Source of the DNA: Chitinophaga alhagiae
Lineage (GTDB): Bacteria > Bacteroidota > Bacteroidia > Chitinophagales > Chitinophagaceae
Length of the DNA: 64,000 nt
NCBI RefSeq assembly: GCF_003568665.1
Contig: NZ_QXMH01000001.1
Location: 1,674,001-1,738,000, forward strand
Direction of reading: 5' to 3'
Within the stretch, counting starts at the first letter, position 1, and each line of letters opens with the position of its first letter. Below are positions 54,741 to 62,881 of this stretch, one piece after another. Position numbers and translations under genes: made by a program. The notes under the pieces were generated by a model. It did no database searches. It saw only the letters and a program-made list of their open reading frames with translations, and was not told the DNA's origin.

Positions 54741-56069
54741 ATGGTTCCACGTTATAACTACGCCGTTCGCGTATCTCTCATTGCCGCGCTGGGCGGCTTC
54801 CTCTTCGGTTTTGAAGTAGCCGTTATTTCCGGCGCGGAAAAAACCATTCAGCAGCTTTGGGGCCTTAATTCTTTCTGGCAGGGCTTCACCGTAGCCTCCA
54901 GCCTCATTGGCACCGTAGCAGGCTCTTTGGTGGCGGGCTGGCCGGCGCAAAAGTACGGGCGTAAGAAAGTGCTGGTGGGCATTGCGCTGATGTACCTGCT
55001 TTCCGCGGTTGGCTGTGCGCTCAGCACCGCCTGGTTGCTGTTTGTGCTGTTCCGCTTCATTGGCGGGCTGGCGGTAGGTATTTCCTCCGTGGTGGGGCCC
55101 ATGTATATTTCAGAAATATCTCCCGCGCCTATCCGGGGCAGGCTGGCGGGCTCCTTCCAGGTAAACATCGTATCCGGTATACTGGTGGCCTACCTGGCCA
55201 ACTTCCTGCTCTCAGGCATCGGGGAAGATGCCTGGCGCTGGATGCTGGGGGTGATGGCCATCCCCGCGGCTGTATTTGCCCTGCTGGTACGCACCATTCC
55301 CGAAAGCCCGCGCTGGCTGGTGCTCAACGGGCAGGATGCCGAAGCGGAAAAGATATTCGCAAAAACAGGAGAAACCGGCATCACCGCCCTAATCAGGGAG
55401 GAGCATGCGCTGGCCTCACAGGGCATCAAAGAAAAACTGTTCTCCGGCAAATACAACAAGCCTATTTTCTATGCCGTGCTGCTGGCCATGTTCAACCAGC
55501 TGTCCGGCATCAACGCCATCATTTATTACGCCCCGCGCATATTTGAGATGGCCGGGTTTGATGAGGCCAACGCCTTCCAGCAATCCGTCTACATCGGCGC
55601 GGCCAACCTGCTGTTCACCCTGCTGGCCATGAGCGTGATAGACCGTTTTGGGAGAAAGAAGCTGCTGCTGATCGGCGCGGCGGGCATGATCGTATTCCTG
55701 GCGCTCACGGCCGTTGCTTTCAGCAACCCTGAAAAGGGCGGCGGCGCGGTGATCTTGTACCTTGTTGGTTTCATTGCCTGCTTTGCCTTTTCGCAGGGAG
55801 CCGTGATATGGGTGTTCATTTCCGAGATATTCCCCAATGCGGTACGTTCGCAGGGCAGTTCTCTCGGCAGCTTTACCCACTGGATCATGGCAGCCATCAT
55901 TTCCTGGACCTTCCCGGTAATTGTGGAAGGCAGTCCGCAAGGCGGCTTCTATTCGTTCATCTTCTACAGCATCATGATGCTCCTGTCTTTCCTCTTCATC
56001 TGGCGGGTAATGCCGGAAACAAAAGGCCGCTCGCTGGAGCAGATACAGGAAGAGCTGGGCATCCGCTGA
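54741..56069 (+). CDS. Sugar porter family MFS transporter
   Basis: 442 aa from ATG 54741; residues encoded upstream look non-native. Twelve helices. Sugar-porter signatures are SLIAALGGFLFGFEVAVISG, AGWPAQKYGRKKVLVG, VGISSVVGPMYISEISPAPI-RGR and ISEIFPNAVRSQGSSLGSF, plus the PETKGRSLEQI end. It probably carries hexoses, pentoses or polyols with H+ across the inner membrane. It follows the usher by 81 bp, but nothing ties it functionally to the fibre genes. Confidence 0.92.
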   Translation: MVPRYNYAVRVSLIAALGGFLFGFEVAVISGAEKTIQQLWGLNSFWQGFTVASSLIGTVAGSLVAGWPAQKYGRKKVLVGIALMYLLSAVGCALSTAWLLFVLFRFIGGLAVGISSVVGPMYISEISPAPIRGRLAGSFQVNIVSGILVAYLANFLLSGIGEDAWRWMLGVMAIPAAVFALLVRTIPESPRWLVLNGQDAEAEKIFAKTGETGITALIREEHALASQGIKEKLFSGKYNKPIFYAVLLAMFNQLSGINAIIYYAPRIFEMAGFDEANAFQQSVYIGAANLLFTLLAMSVIDRFGRKKLLLIGAAGMIVFLALTAVAFSNPEKGGGAVILYLVGFIACFAFSQGAVIWVFISEIFPNAVRSQGSSLGSFTHWIMAAIISWTFPVIVEGSPQGGFYSFIFYSIMMLLSFLFIWRVMPETKGRSLEQIQEELGIR

Positions 56070-56121
56070 GGCACTGTAACTTTTCCGTTCTGCCGCCCGT
56101 TTAACAGGAAATGCACGATCT

Positions 56122-56505
56122 ATGAAATACATGCTTTACTTTTCCCTGCTTATCCTGCTGGCCGGCTGCAGCAAGAACAAATCACCATATGTCAATGACA
56201 CCCTCATAGGCAAATGGCGGCTGACCATCAACGCTTATTCACCCGGCGGGCCTATTGAAGAACACCCTGCGGACCCTTCCAAACCGGTGGTGATCTCGTT
56301 CAAAAGTGACGGCACTTTTATCAGTACCGCTCCCGGCAATAAATACAATCATTTTACCATAGACAGTAATACGGTGACCACTACCGGGCCTGACGTTACT
56401 ACCTTTACGTATGAATATACCATTTCCGGCAGTACGCTGACCCTCACTCCCGTCAATCCCAGGTGTATTGAAGGGTGTTATAAAAAATATGTGGCTATAC
56501 GGTAG
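56122..56505 (+). CDS. Small lipoprotein, lipocalin-like
   Basis: 127 aa. Lipoprotein signal MKYMLYFSLLILLAGCS with Cys16. A lipocalin-like beta-barrel pattern follows (LIGKWRLTINAYSPGGP, VVISFKSDGTFISTAPGNK, VTTFTYEYTISGSTLTLTPV). It ends with a Cys-containing RCIEGCYKKYVAIR. Bacteroidota genomes carry many such lipoproteins; no function can be given. The terminator-like hairpin 56531-56566 follows. Confidence 0.75.
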   Translation: MKYMLYFSLLILLAGCSKNKSPYVNDTLIGKWRLTINAYSPGGPIEEHPADPSKPVVISFKSDGTFISTAPGNKYNHFTIDSNTVTTTGPDVTTFTYEYTISGSTLTLTPVNPRCIEGCYKKYVAIR

Positions 56506-56530
56506 CCTTCCCTTTACGTGAATGACAAAT

Positions 56531-56566
56531 AAAGGGCTTCGGGAGCAATTGCTTTTGAAGCCCTTT
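56531..56566 (+). terminator. Hairpin after the lipoprotein gene
   Basis: AAAGGGCTTC (56531-56540) pairs perfectly with GAAGCCCTTT (56557-56566), 16-nt loop, followed by an AT-rich tail with TTATATTT. Confidence 0.55.
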
Positions 56567-56571
56567 ATAGT

Positions 56572-56579
56572 TATATTTG
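56572..56579 (+). promoter_or_regulatory. -7 box TATATTTG of the PH-domain gene
   Basis: TAnnTTTG, 30 bp before ATG 56610. It supports 56610 rather than the in-frame TTG/ATG at 56577-56580, which lie inside or at the edge of the box. Confidence 0.45.
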
Positions 56580-56609
56580 ATGAGGCCGTACCTTACAAAC
56601 GCTCTTGCC

Positions 56610-57005
56610 ATGAAAACCTACCGCTCAAAAATAGATACCTGGCTGGTGCTGTTCGTTTTTTCCCTGCTGCTGGTGGTGGAAATTACGCTCGTAGCGCAGC
56701 GGCTGTGGGTTACTTCCATCATCATCATGCTGGTGATCTTTTTTATTATTCACCTTTTCCTGAATACTTATTATACCCTTACTGCAAACAAGCTGCAGAT
56801 CACCTGCGGGTGGCTGTACAAAAAAGATATTCCCCTGCAAAGCATCCGGAAGATCATGCGCACCAGGAACCCTTTATCTGCGCCCGCCCTTTCCCTGGAC
56901 CGGCTGCTGGTCTTCTTTGACCGCCAGCAGGTCATGATCTCCCCGGCAGACAAGGAAGCATTTCTGCAGGATATTCAAACCCGGAACCCGGCCATCAATA
57001 TCTGA
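56610..57005 (+). CDS. Bacterial PH domain membrane protein
   Basis: 131 aa from ATG 56610 (MKTYRSKIDTWLVLFVFSLL). Two helices are followed by a PH-like fold: TYYTLTANKLQITCGWLYKK, DIPLQSIRKIMRTRNPLSAP, ALSLDRLLVFFDRQQVMISP, DKEAFLQDI. The order and the ISPADKEAFL end match bPH_6/YdjM-like PH proteins. Function unknown. It is followed 46 bp later by purU. Confidence 0.78.
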   Translation: MKTYRSKIDTWLVLFVFSLLLVVEITLVAQRLWVTSIIIMLVIFFIIHLFLNTYYTLTANKLQITCGWLYKKDIPLQSIRKIMRTRNPLSAPALSLDRLLVFFDRQQVMISPADKEAFLQDIQTRNPAINI

Positions 57006-57051
57006 GGCGCTGCTTTTCACTATCCGTTAAAATGTATACATTGGCGGCATT

Positions 57052-57879
57052 ATGGTTGTCCTGATCCAATCCAAAGACCGCATTGGCCTGGTGGCCGATA
57101 TTTCCCGCATTATGGCCGCGGCGCGCCTCAACATTGTATCCCTCCGGGAGCATGTAGACAAAGTGGAGAACCGCTTTTACATCCGCATAGAAACCGAGAA
57201 CGAAGCAGATCCTTCCGCACTGGAACAGGAGATCAGGAAGGTATTGCCGGCAGACGCGCTGATTGCCATCAACCCCCGTCCTGAAAAAAAGATAGTGGTA
57301 ATGGTCACAAAAGAGTACCATTGCCTGGCAGACATACTGGTACGGCACCAGTTCAAAACGCTGGGCGCCACGGTGCAATGCGTCATCGGCAATTACCCTG
57401 TGCTGCAGAATATCTGTGAGCGGTTTGGCGTACCTTTTCACCTGGTAAACCACGAAGGGATAGAGAAAGAAACGTTTGAAGAAAACATCCTGCAACATAT
57501 AGACGCCTGCCAGCCTGACTACATTGTGCTGGCCAAGTTCATGCGCATCCTGAGCCCTGCTTTTGTTGCCCGCTACCCCATGCGCATCATCAACATCCAC
57601 CATTCCTTTTTACCGGCTTTTGCCGGTGCGCATCCCTACCGGCAGGCCTTTGAGCGCGGCGTGAAGCTGATCGGCGCTACCTCCCATTTTGTGACAAACG
57701 AACTGGACGAAGGGCCTATCATTGCCCAGCAGGTCATTCCCGTTAACCATTCCTATTCAGCGGGAGATATGATGAAGGCCGGGCAGGAAATTGAAACTTC
57801 CGTGCTGGCAAAGGCATTGCGGCTGGTGCTGACAGACAGGGTGTTCATGTACCGCAACAAAACGGTGGTATTCGAATAA
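57052..57879 (+). CDS. purU: Formyltetrahydrofolate deformylase
   Basis: 275 aa. The N-terminal ACT domain reads VVLIQSKDRIGLVADISRIM. The formyltransferase-like domain has VVMVTKEYHCLADILVRHQF, MRIINIHHSFLPAFAGAHPY (catalytic Asn/His) and ATSHFVTNELDEGPIIAQQV (catalytic Asp). PurU hydrolyses 10-formyl-THF to formate and THF and so feeds formate-dependent purine synthesis and one-carbon balance. Length is normal. The convergent LytS-like kinase gene ends 5 bp away. Confidence 0.95.
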   Translation: MVVLIQSKDRIGLVADISRIMAAARLNIVSLREHVDKVENRFYIRIETENEADPSALEQEIRKVLPADALIAINPRPEKKIVVMVTKEYHCLADILVRHQFKTLGATVQCVIGNYPVLQNICERFGVPFHLVNHEGIEKETFEENILQHIDACQPDYIVLAKFMRILSPAFVARYPMRIINIHHSFLPAFAGAHPYRQAFERGVKLIGATSHFVTNELDEGPIIAQQVIPVNHSYSAGDMMKAGQEIETSVLAKALRLVLTDRVFMYRNKTVVFE

Positions 57880-57884
57880 GGCGC

Positions 57885-59168
57885 TCACCCCATATGCGCC
57901 ACCCCAATGCCAGGGGCTATTTCAAAAGCAATGTTCACCCGGGTACCCTGGGCCGCGCCGTTTTCATCATACAGGTCTGTAACCCTGATGTTGAAGCTGG
58001 TATTGAAAAGCACTTTGTACAGCTCTACCCGTTCCATGCACAGGCTCATGCCTTTGGAGGCATGTTTGCCTATCCGCTGCCGGGAAGATTCCACGCGGCC
58101 AATGCCGTTATCCTGTATTTCGCAAAGCAGTACGTTTTCCCGCTGGCGGCGCCAGTGTATCTGCAGCCGGCGCTGGCCCTCCTTGTTCATGAGGCCGTGC
58201 CAGATGGCATTTTCCAGGAAAGGCTGTATCAGCATGCCGGGTACGAAATACTCATCGGGGTTAATGCTTTCGTCTATCTCCATATTGAACTCAAAAGGCT
58301 TGTCGCTCCGCAGGGCCTCTATTTTCAGGTAATGCCCCAGCAGGTCTACCTCTTCCCGCAGGGAAATGAAATTTTTCTCCGAATGCATGAGCACCATGCG
58401 CAGCAGGCGGGCAAAGTTGGACACGTAGTCCGCCGCCTTGTCTATATCTGAAGAAAGGATGCAATGGTAAATGCCGTTCAGGCAATTGAAGAGGAAGTGG
58501 GGGTTCATCTGGCTTTTGAGCGTTACCAGCCTGAACTCCGCCAGCTGTTTATGCAGCAGCTGCACCTCCTGTTCCTGCCGGCGGGCCTGTTCCTCCATCA
58601 GCGTACGGCCTATTTTGGAAGAGCAGATGGCGGCTATTTTTTCAAGGAGGTACAGATGGCCGGCATGATAGAAGTTTTTGCGGGAATGTTCGGAATCTAT
58701 TACGCCAATCACCTTATGATGCAGGTAAATGGGCACAGCCAGTTCCGAAAAGCGTTTTTCATCATCTACAATATAACGCGCATCGCGGCTGGTGTCCGGC
58801 ACCAGCTCGGGCTTGCCGTGCAGGGCTACGGAACCTACTATACCACGCCCCAGGGGAATTTCAATTGGGTCACGTATTTCAAAGCGCACCGGGTTTTTGG
58901 GGCCGTAGGCGGCTTTCTGCACCAGCACCCGCCGGTCTTCATCTACCAGGTAGATCACACAATCTTCCAGGTGCAGGCGGGAGATGCAGTTTTTGGCCAC
59001 GTCCCAGAGGATGTCGTCTACCGTGTTTTTGCCGAAAAGTGACGTGGTAAAATAGTTCAGGGTAGCCTCTGCCTTGTACTGACGGCGGTAATGCACCATT
59101 TTCCGGTATAAAACCGCCAAAAGTACCAACAGTAGTATAATGATAATGATGTATGCTATAACCGGCAT
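57885..59168 (-). CDS. LytS-like sensor histidine kinase with GAF domain (His_kinase / YehU type)
   Basis: 427 aa from ATG 59168 (the frame opens at a TTG, 59192). One N-terminal helix, VIAYIIIIILLLVLLAVLY. A GAF domain spans about 40-185. The His_kinase signature is LKSQMNPHFLFNCLNGIYHC (phospho-His in NPHFLFN), followed by an ATPase part with LIQPFLENAIWHGLMN and IQDNGIGR. Such kinases normally pair with LytTR-type regulators; none is encoded within the window. It diverges from pheS across a 64-bp gap. Confidence 0.88.
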   Translation of the reverse strand: MPVIAYIIIIILLLVLLAVLYRKMVHYRRQYKAEATLNYFTTSLFGKNTVDDILWDVAKNCISRLHLEDCVIYLVDEDRRVLVQKAAYGPKNPVRFEIRDPIEIPLGRGIVGSVALHGKPELVPDTSRDARYIVDDEKRFSELAVPIYLHHKVIGVIDSEHSRKNFYHAGHLYLLEKIAAICSSKIGRTLMEEQARRQEQEVQLLHKQLAEFRLVTLKSQMNPHFLFNCLNGIYHCILSSDIDKAADYVSNFARLLRMVLMHSEKNFISLREEVDLLGHYLKIEALRSDKPFEFNMEIDESINPDEYFVPGMLIQPFLENAIWHGLMNKEGQRRLQIHWRRQRENVLLCEIQDNGIGRVESSRQRIGKHASKGMSLCMERVELYKVLFNTSFNIRVTDLYDENGAAQGTRVNIAFEIAPGIGVAHMG

Positions 59169-59220
59169 GGGGAGGCCTTCAATTTCCGCCAAAAATTACT
59201 CATTTTTCTTTACAGGGCGT

Positions 59221-59228
59221 TATCTTTG
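59221..59228 (+). promoter_or_regulatory. -7 box TATCTTTG immediately before pheS
   Basis: The TAnnTTTG box ends 4 bp before ATG 59233, so a start 5-8 nt downstream would fall on the start codon itself and give a leaderless transcript. No -33 TTG at normal spacing was found. Confidence 0.45.
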
Positions 59229-59232
59229 TTGA

Positions 59233-60261
59233 ATGGAGCAGATCGTGCAGCAAATAGAAGCATACAAACAGGAGATTGCCGCCTTCCGGCCTGAGAACGC
59301 GGAGGCGCTGGAGCAATACCGCATCAGGTTCCTCGGCACCAAGGGGCTGGTAAAGGCCCTCTTCGGGGAAATGAAGAACGTGCCTAATGAACGGAAAAAG
59401 GAGTTCGGGCAGGTGCTGAACGCCTTTAAAGTGCTGGCGGAAAGCCGGTACGAAGAGTTTCAGCAGCTGAAAGACGAAGCCGGCAGCGCCACGGGGCAGT
59501 TGGACCTGACCCTGCCTGGCGAGCCCCACCGCCTGGGTACCCGACACCCCATCAGCCTGGTACGCAATAAAGCCATCCGCATCTTTGAACGGCTGGGCTT
59601 TACCATTGCAGAAGGCCCGGAAATCGAGAACGACTGGCACAACTTTACCGCGCTGAACCTGGCGGAAAACCACCCCGCACGGGATATGCAAGACACGTTC
59701 TATGTGCATAACAACCCTGACTGGTTGCTGCGCACCCATACCTCCTCCGTTCAGGTAAGGGCCATGGAAGAAGGCAAACTGCCCATCCGCATCATCTGCC
59801 CCGGCCGCGTTTACCGCAACGAGACCATCAGCGCCCGCGCGCACTGCTTCTTTCACCAGATAGAAGGGCTGTACATTGCGGAAAACGTGTCTTTCGCAGA
59901 CCTGAAACAAACGCTCTACTACTTTGTACAGGAGTTTTTCGGCGAAAACTTCAAAGTACGCTTCCGCCCCTCTTTCTTCCCGTTCACAGAACCCAGCGCG
60001 GAAATGGATATTTCCTGCCTGATCTGCGGCGGCGAAGGCTGTAACGTGTGCAAACATACCGGCTGGGTAGAAATTCTCGGTTGCGGCATGGTGCACCCCC
60101 AGGTGCTGGAAAACTGCGGCATAGATTCCAATAAATATACCGGCTTTGCCTTTGGCATGGGCATTGAAAGGCTGACCATGCTCAAGTACCAGATCAAGGA
60201 CCTGCGCCTGTTCTCTGAGAACGATGCCCGTTTCCTGAAACAGTTCCAGGGCACGGTGTAG
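59233..60261 (+). CDS. pheS: Phenylalanyl-tRNA synthetase alpha subunit
   Basis: 342 aa. N-terminal coiled coil (~1-85), then class II synthetase core: HPISLVRNKAIRIFERLGF, EGPEIENDWHNFTALNLAEN, RTHTSSVQVRAME, CPGRVYRNETISARAHCFFH (motif 2 with the ATP-binding Arg) and FAFGMGIERLTMLKYQIKDL (motif 3). It attaches phenylalanine to tRNA-Phe together with PheT, which is not in the window. No T-box or leader peptide was seen. Confidence 0.97.
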   Translation: MEQIVQQIEAYKQEIAAFRPENAEALEQYRIRFLGTKGLVKALFGEMKNVPNERKKEFGQVLNAFKVLAESRYEEFQQLKDEAGSATGQLDLTLPGEPHRLGTRHPISLVRNKAIRIFERLGFTIAEGPEIENDWHNFTALNLAENHPARDMQDTFYVHNNPDWLLRTHTSSVQVRAMEEGKLPIRIICPGRVYRNETISARAHCFFHQIEGLYIAENVSFADLKQTLYYFVQEFFGENFKVRFRPSFFPFTEPSAEMDISCLICGGEGCNVCKHTGWVEILGCGMVHPQVLENCGIDSNKYTGFAFGMGIERLTMLKYQIKDLRLFSENDARFLKQFQGTV

Positions 60262-60290
60262 GCCTGCTTTTTTATCCCCCAATCAATTCC

Positions 60291-61136
60291 ATGGATGTAA
60301 AAACAATTGCCGTTTGCGGGGCCGGCACCATGGGCGCCGGAATAGCGCAGGTAGCTGCCGCTGCCGGCTACCGCACCTTGCTGTTTGACGCTGATGCCGC
60401 CGCGCTGGAAAAAGGCCTGACCATGGTGCGGCAAAACCTGCAGCAAGGCGTAACCAAGGGAAAACTCAGCCCCGGAAAAATGGAGGCTACCCTGGAGCGC
60501 CTGCAAACCGTGACCGCCGTTGAGGCCTGTGTGGCCGATGTGGTAATAGAAGCCATTGTGGAGCAGGTACCCGCTAAAACCGCCCTTTTCAACAGCCTTG
60601 CCCGGGTAAATAACACCGGCACCATTTTCGCCACCAACACTTCCTCTCTTTCCGTATCCGCTATAGCGGCCGGCATACCGCATCCTGAACGGGTGGCCGG
60701 CATGCACTTTTTTAATCCCGCCCACCTGATGCAACTGGTGGAAATTGTGCGCGGGCAGCAAACGGCCAATACCGCTTTTGACATCCTCTTCCACCTGGCA
60801 AAGGCCATGGGTAAAACGCCGGTCAGCGTAAAGGACTCCCCCGGGTTTATTGTGAACCGCGTTGCCCGTCATTATTACCTGGAGGCCATGCAGGTGGCCG
60901 CGGCCGGTGTGGCGGATATAGCCGTTATAGACCGGCTGCTGGAAGCCGCAGGTTTCAGGATGGGGCCTTTTGCGCTGATGGACCTGATCGGCAACGATGT
61001 GAACTATGCCGTTACCACCTCTCTCTACGAAGCATTCAACCGCGCGCCGCGCTTCAAACCCGGGCCCATGCAGGCAGATAAAGTGGCCAATGGAGAACTG
61101 GGCCGCAAAACCGGCAAAGGTTTTTACAACTATTGA
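60291..61136 (+). CDS. 3-hydroxyacyl-CoA dehydrogenase (HbdA/PaaH type)
   Basis: 281 aa, the length of short-chain 3-hydroxybutyryl-CoA dehydrogenases. NAD-binding GAGTMGAGIAQVAAAAGY at 10-27. Catalytic elements are ATNTSSLSVSAIA and HFFNPAHLMQLVEIV (His-Glu). The C-terminal domain contains KDSPGFIVNRVARHYYLEAM and RKTGKGFYNY. It oxidises 3-hydroxyacyl-CoA to 3-oxoacyl-CoA in the cytosol. It lies 29 bp after pheS, probably read through, without a functional link. It could partner with the crotonase at 179-955. Confidence 0.93.
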   Translation: MDVKTIAVCGAGTMGAGIAQVAAAAGYRTLLFDADAAALEKGLTMVRQNLQQGVTKGKLSPGKMEATLERLQTVTAVEACVADVVIEAIVEQVPAKTALFNSLARVNNTGTIFATNTSSLSVSAIAAGIPHPERVAGMHFFNPAHLMQLVEIVRGQQTANTAFDILFHLAKAMGKTPVSVKDSPGFIVNRVARHYYLEAMQVAAAGVADIAVIDRLLEAAGFRMGPFALMDLIGNDVNYAVTTSLYEAFNRAPRFKPGPMQADKVANGELGRKTGKGFYNY

Positions 61137-61138
61137 TT

Positions 61139-61146
61139 TACATTTG
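61139..61146 (+). promoter_or_regulatory. -7 box TACATTTG of the extended SDR gene
   Basis: TAnnTTTG 23 bp before ATG 61170, directly after the dehydrogenase stop. Confidence 0.4.
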
Positions 61147-61169
61147 CGTTCATCAACTTTCAAAACGTC

Positions 61170-62153
61170 ATGATCCTTGTTACCGGTGGCACTGGTTTTT
61201 TAGGCAGCTACTTATTGCGGGCCCTTGTAACGGCCGGCAAACCTGTACGTGCCCTCTACCGCCGGCACATTCCGGATCAGCTCCTTGATGTGAAGGACCG
61301 GGTGGAGTGGGTGCTGGGAGACGTGCTGGACGTTGGCTCCCTGGAAGAGGCCATGCAGGGCGTAAGCCAGGTGTACCACTGCGCGGCCATTGTATCCTTT
61401 CACCCTGACCGGCGCGCGCAAATGCTCAAGATCAATGTGGAAGGCACCGCCAATGTTGTAAACATTGCGCTGGATGCGGGCGTGAGCAAGCTGGTACACG
61501 TCAGCTCCGTGGCCGCCCTGGGCCGGGCAAGGAAGCAGGCCGCCATCAACGAACAATCTCAGTGGGAAGAAAGCCGCAACAATTCTTACTACGCCATCAG
61601 CAAACACCTTAGTGAAATGGAAATATGGCGGGGTATAGCGGAAGGGCTGCAGGCCGTTATTGTTAATCCCTCCATCATTCTCGGCAGCGGTTACTGGCAC
61701 GATGGGTCTGGCATGCTGCTGAAGAACGCCTGGAAAGAGTTTCCCTACTATACAGAAGGCATCAACGGGTTTGTAGACGTGAAAGACGTGGTGCAGGTAA
61801 TGCTATTGCTGATGGACAGCCCTGTTGCCGCGGAACGGTTTGTGCTTTCTGCCGAAAACTGGCCTTACCGCCGCCTCTTTACCGCCATGGCGGAAGCCCT
61901 GGGCAAAAAGCCGCCCCATATTGCGGCCAAACCCTGGATGGCGGAAATAGTATGGCGCATGGCAATAGTAAAAGGATGGATAACGGGCAAACGGCCGCTT
62001 ATTACCAAAGAGACCGCCCGCACCGCCCAGTTGAAAGTTTTTTATGACGCCGCCCGCATACAGGCAGCATTACCCGGTTTCCGCTTCCGCCCGCTCGAAG
62101 ATACCGTGCGGGAAATATCTGCCGCTTACCTCGCTCACCGGCAGCAGGGCTAA
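61170..62153 (+). CDS. NAD-dependent epimerase/dehydratase (extended SDR, dihydroflavonol reductase-like)
   Basis: 327 aa. MILVTGGTGFLGSYLLRALV is the extended-SDR NAD(P) motif, with VYHCAAIVSFHPD and HVSSVAALGRARK. The catalytic pair is Tyr/Lys in NSYYAISKHLSEMEIWRG, followed by VNPSIILGSGYW. The sequence resembles Bacteroidota NAD-dependent epimerases related to DFR/HSD. The substrate is unknown. Its last 4 bp overlap the convergent lipoprotein gene. Confidence 0.88.
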   Translation: MILVTGGTGFLGSYLLRALVTAGKPVRALYRRHIPDQLLDVKDRVEWVLGDVLDVGSLEEAMQGVSQVYHCAAIVSFHPDRRAQMLKINVEGTANVVNIALDAGVSKLVHVSSVAALGRARKQAAINEQSQWEESRNNSYYAISKHLSEMEIWRGIAEGLQAVIVNPSIILGSGYWHDGSGMLLKNAWKEFPYYTEGINGFVDVKDVVQVMLLLMDSPVAAERFVLSAENWPYRRLFTAMAEALGKKPPHIAAKPWMAEIVWRMAIVKGWITGKRPLITKETARTAQLKVFYDAARIQAALPGFRFRPLEDTVREISAAYLAHRQQG

Positions 62154-62869
62154 CGCGCTCCCAGTTTCTCATTAAATACCAATGCCAGCATGGCCCCGGC
62201 CAGTGTTTGCCGCAAAGCGGCATCGGCTTTCTCATGTACCCAAGCCTGCGGGGTTTCTCCCGGTATAACAGCCGCCACAGGCATGCCTCTTAACTGAAAT
62301 TCGTAACAGGTCTTCTCATAACTGTTGCGGGTACCGTACCGGTTATGTGCTGTTACCCGCAGCTCGTCCGTAGCCGAGCGCAAGATACCCACCTGTTTGT
62401 TCTCGTTCAGCTCAACAAAGGAAAGGTTACGCTTTAGAATAAGCTCCCAGCTTTTTAACGGGGCGGAACTGACCGCGCCAAGCGTTATATACCAAAGCGG
62501 CGTATCGCCGGCCAAAGCGCTTAACGAAGTGGGCAGGGGGCGGTTTGAAAAGGTGATGCGGGGGGTAGACAACACCTGCACCGGGAATTGCTCGGCAGCG
62601 GTCTTTACCGAAAAGTAAAAAGCGTCAGACACGCTTCTCCATTGTTTGGGCGGCGTGTTGGCCGCTACCCCGTTGGTGCGGGAACTGGTGGTGTACTCTC
62701 CAAGCGCCAGGGTTTTAGCCGTAAACCACCCGTCTTTCATGGTGACCGCCACGGAATGCGGCTGAATGTACAGACCGGGGTCTTTTTTTACCGCTACGGG
62801 CTTGGGGGAAGAGCAGGCCATGCATAACATGCCGATGGCCGCTGCACTGCCGAAGATCTTTTTTGCCAT
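62150..62869 (-). CDS. Lipoprotein of unknown family
   Basis: 239 aa with a lipoprotein-type leader (AAAIGMLCMACSSPK; Cys19). The mature part is globular, mixed alpha/beta, with no motif I recognise (KDPGLYIQPHSVAVTMKDGW, SDAFYFSVKTAAEQFPVQVL, NSYEKTCYEFQLRGMPVAAV). It lies 12 bp downstream of the LpxD-like gene and is probably in the same operon, so it may be an envelope protein. Confidence 0.7.
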   Translation of the reverse strand: MAKKIFGSAAAIGMLCMACSSPKPVAVKKDPGLYIQPHSVAVTMKDGWFTAKTLALGEYTTSSRTNGVAANTPPKQWRSVSDAFYFSVKTAAEQFPVQVLSTPRITFSNRPLPTSLSALAGDTPLWYITLGAVSSAPLKSWELILKRNLSFVELNENKQVGILRSATDELRVTAHNRYGTRNSYEKTCYEFQLRGMPVAAVIPGETPQAWVHEKADAALRQTLAGAMLALVFNEKLGAR

Positions 62870-62881
62870 AGGTGATAAATG

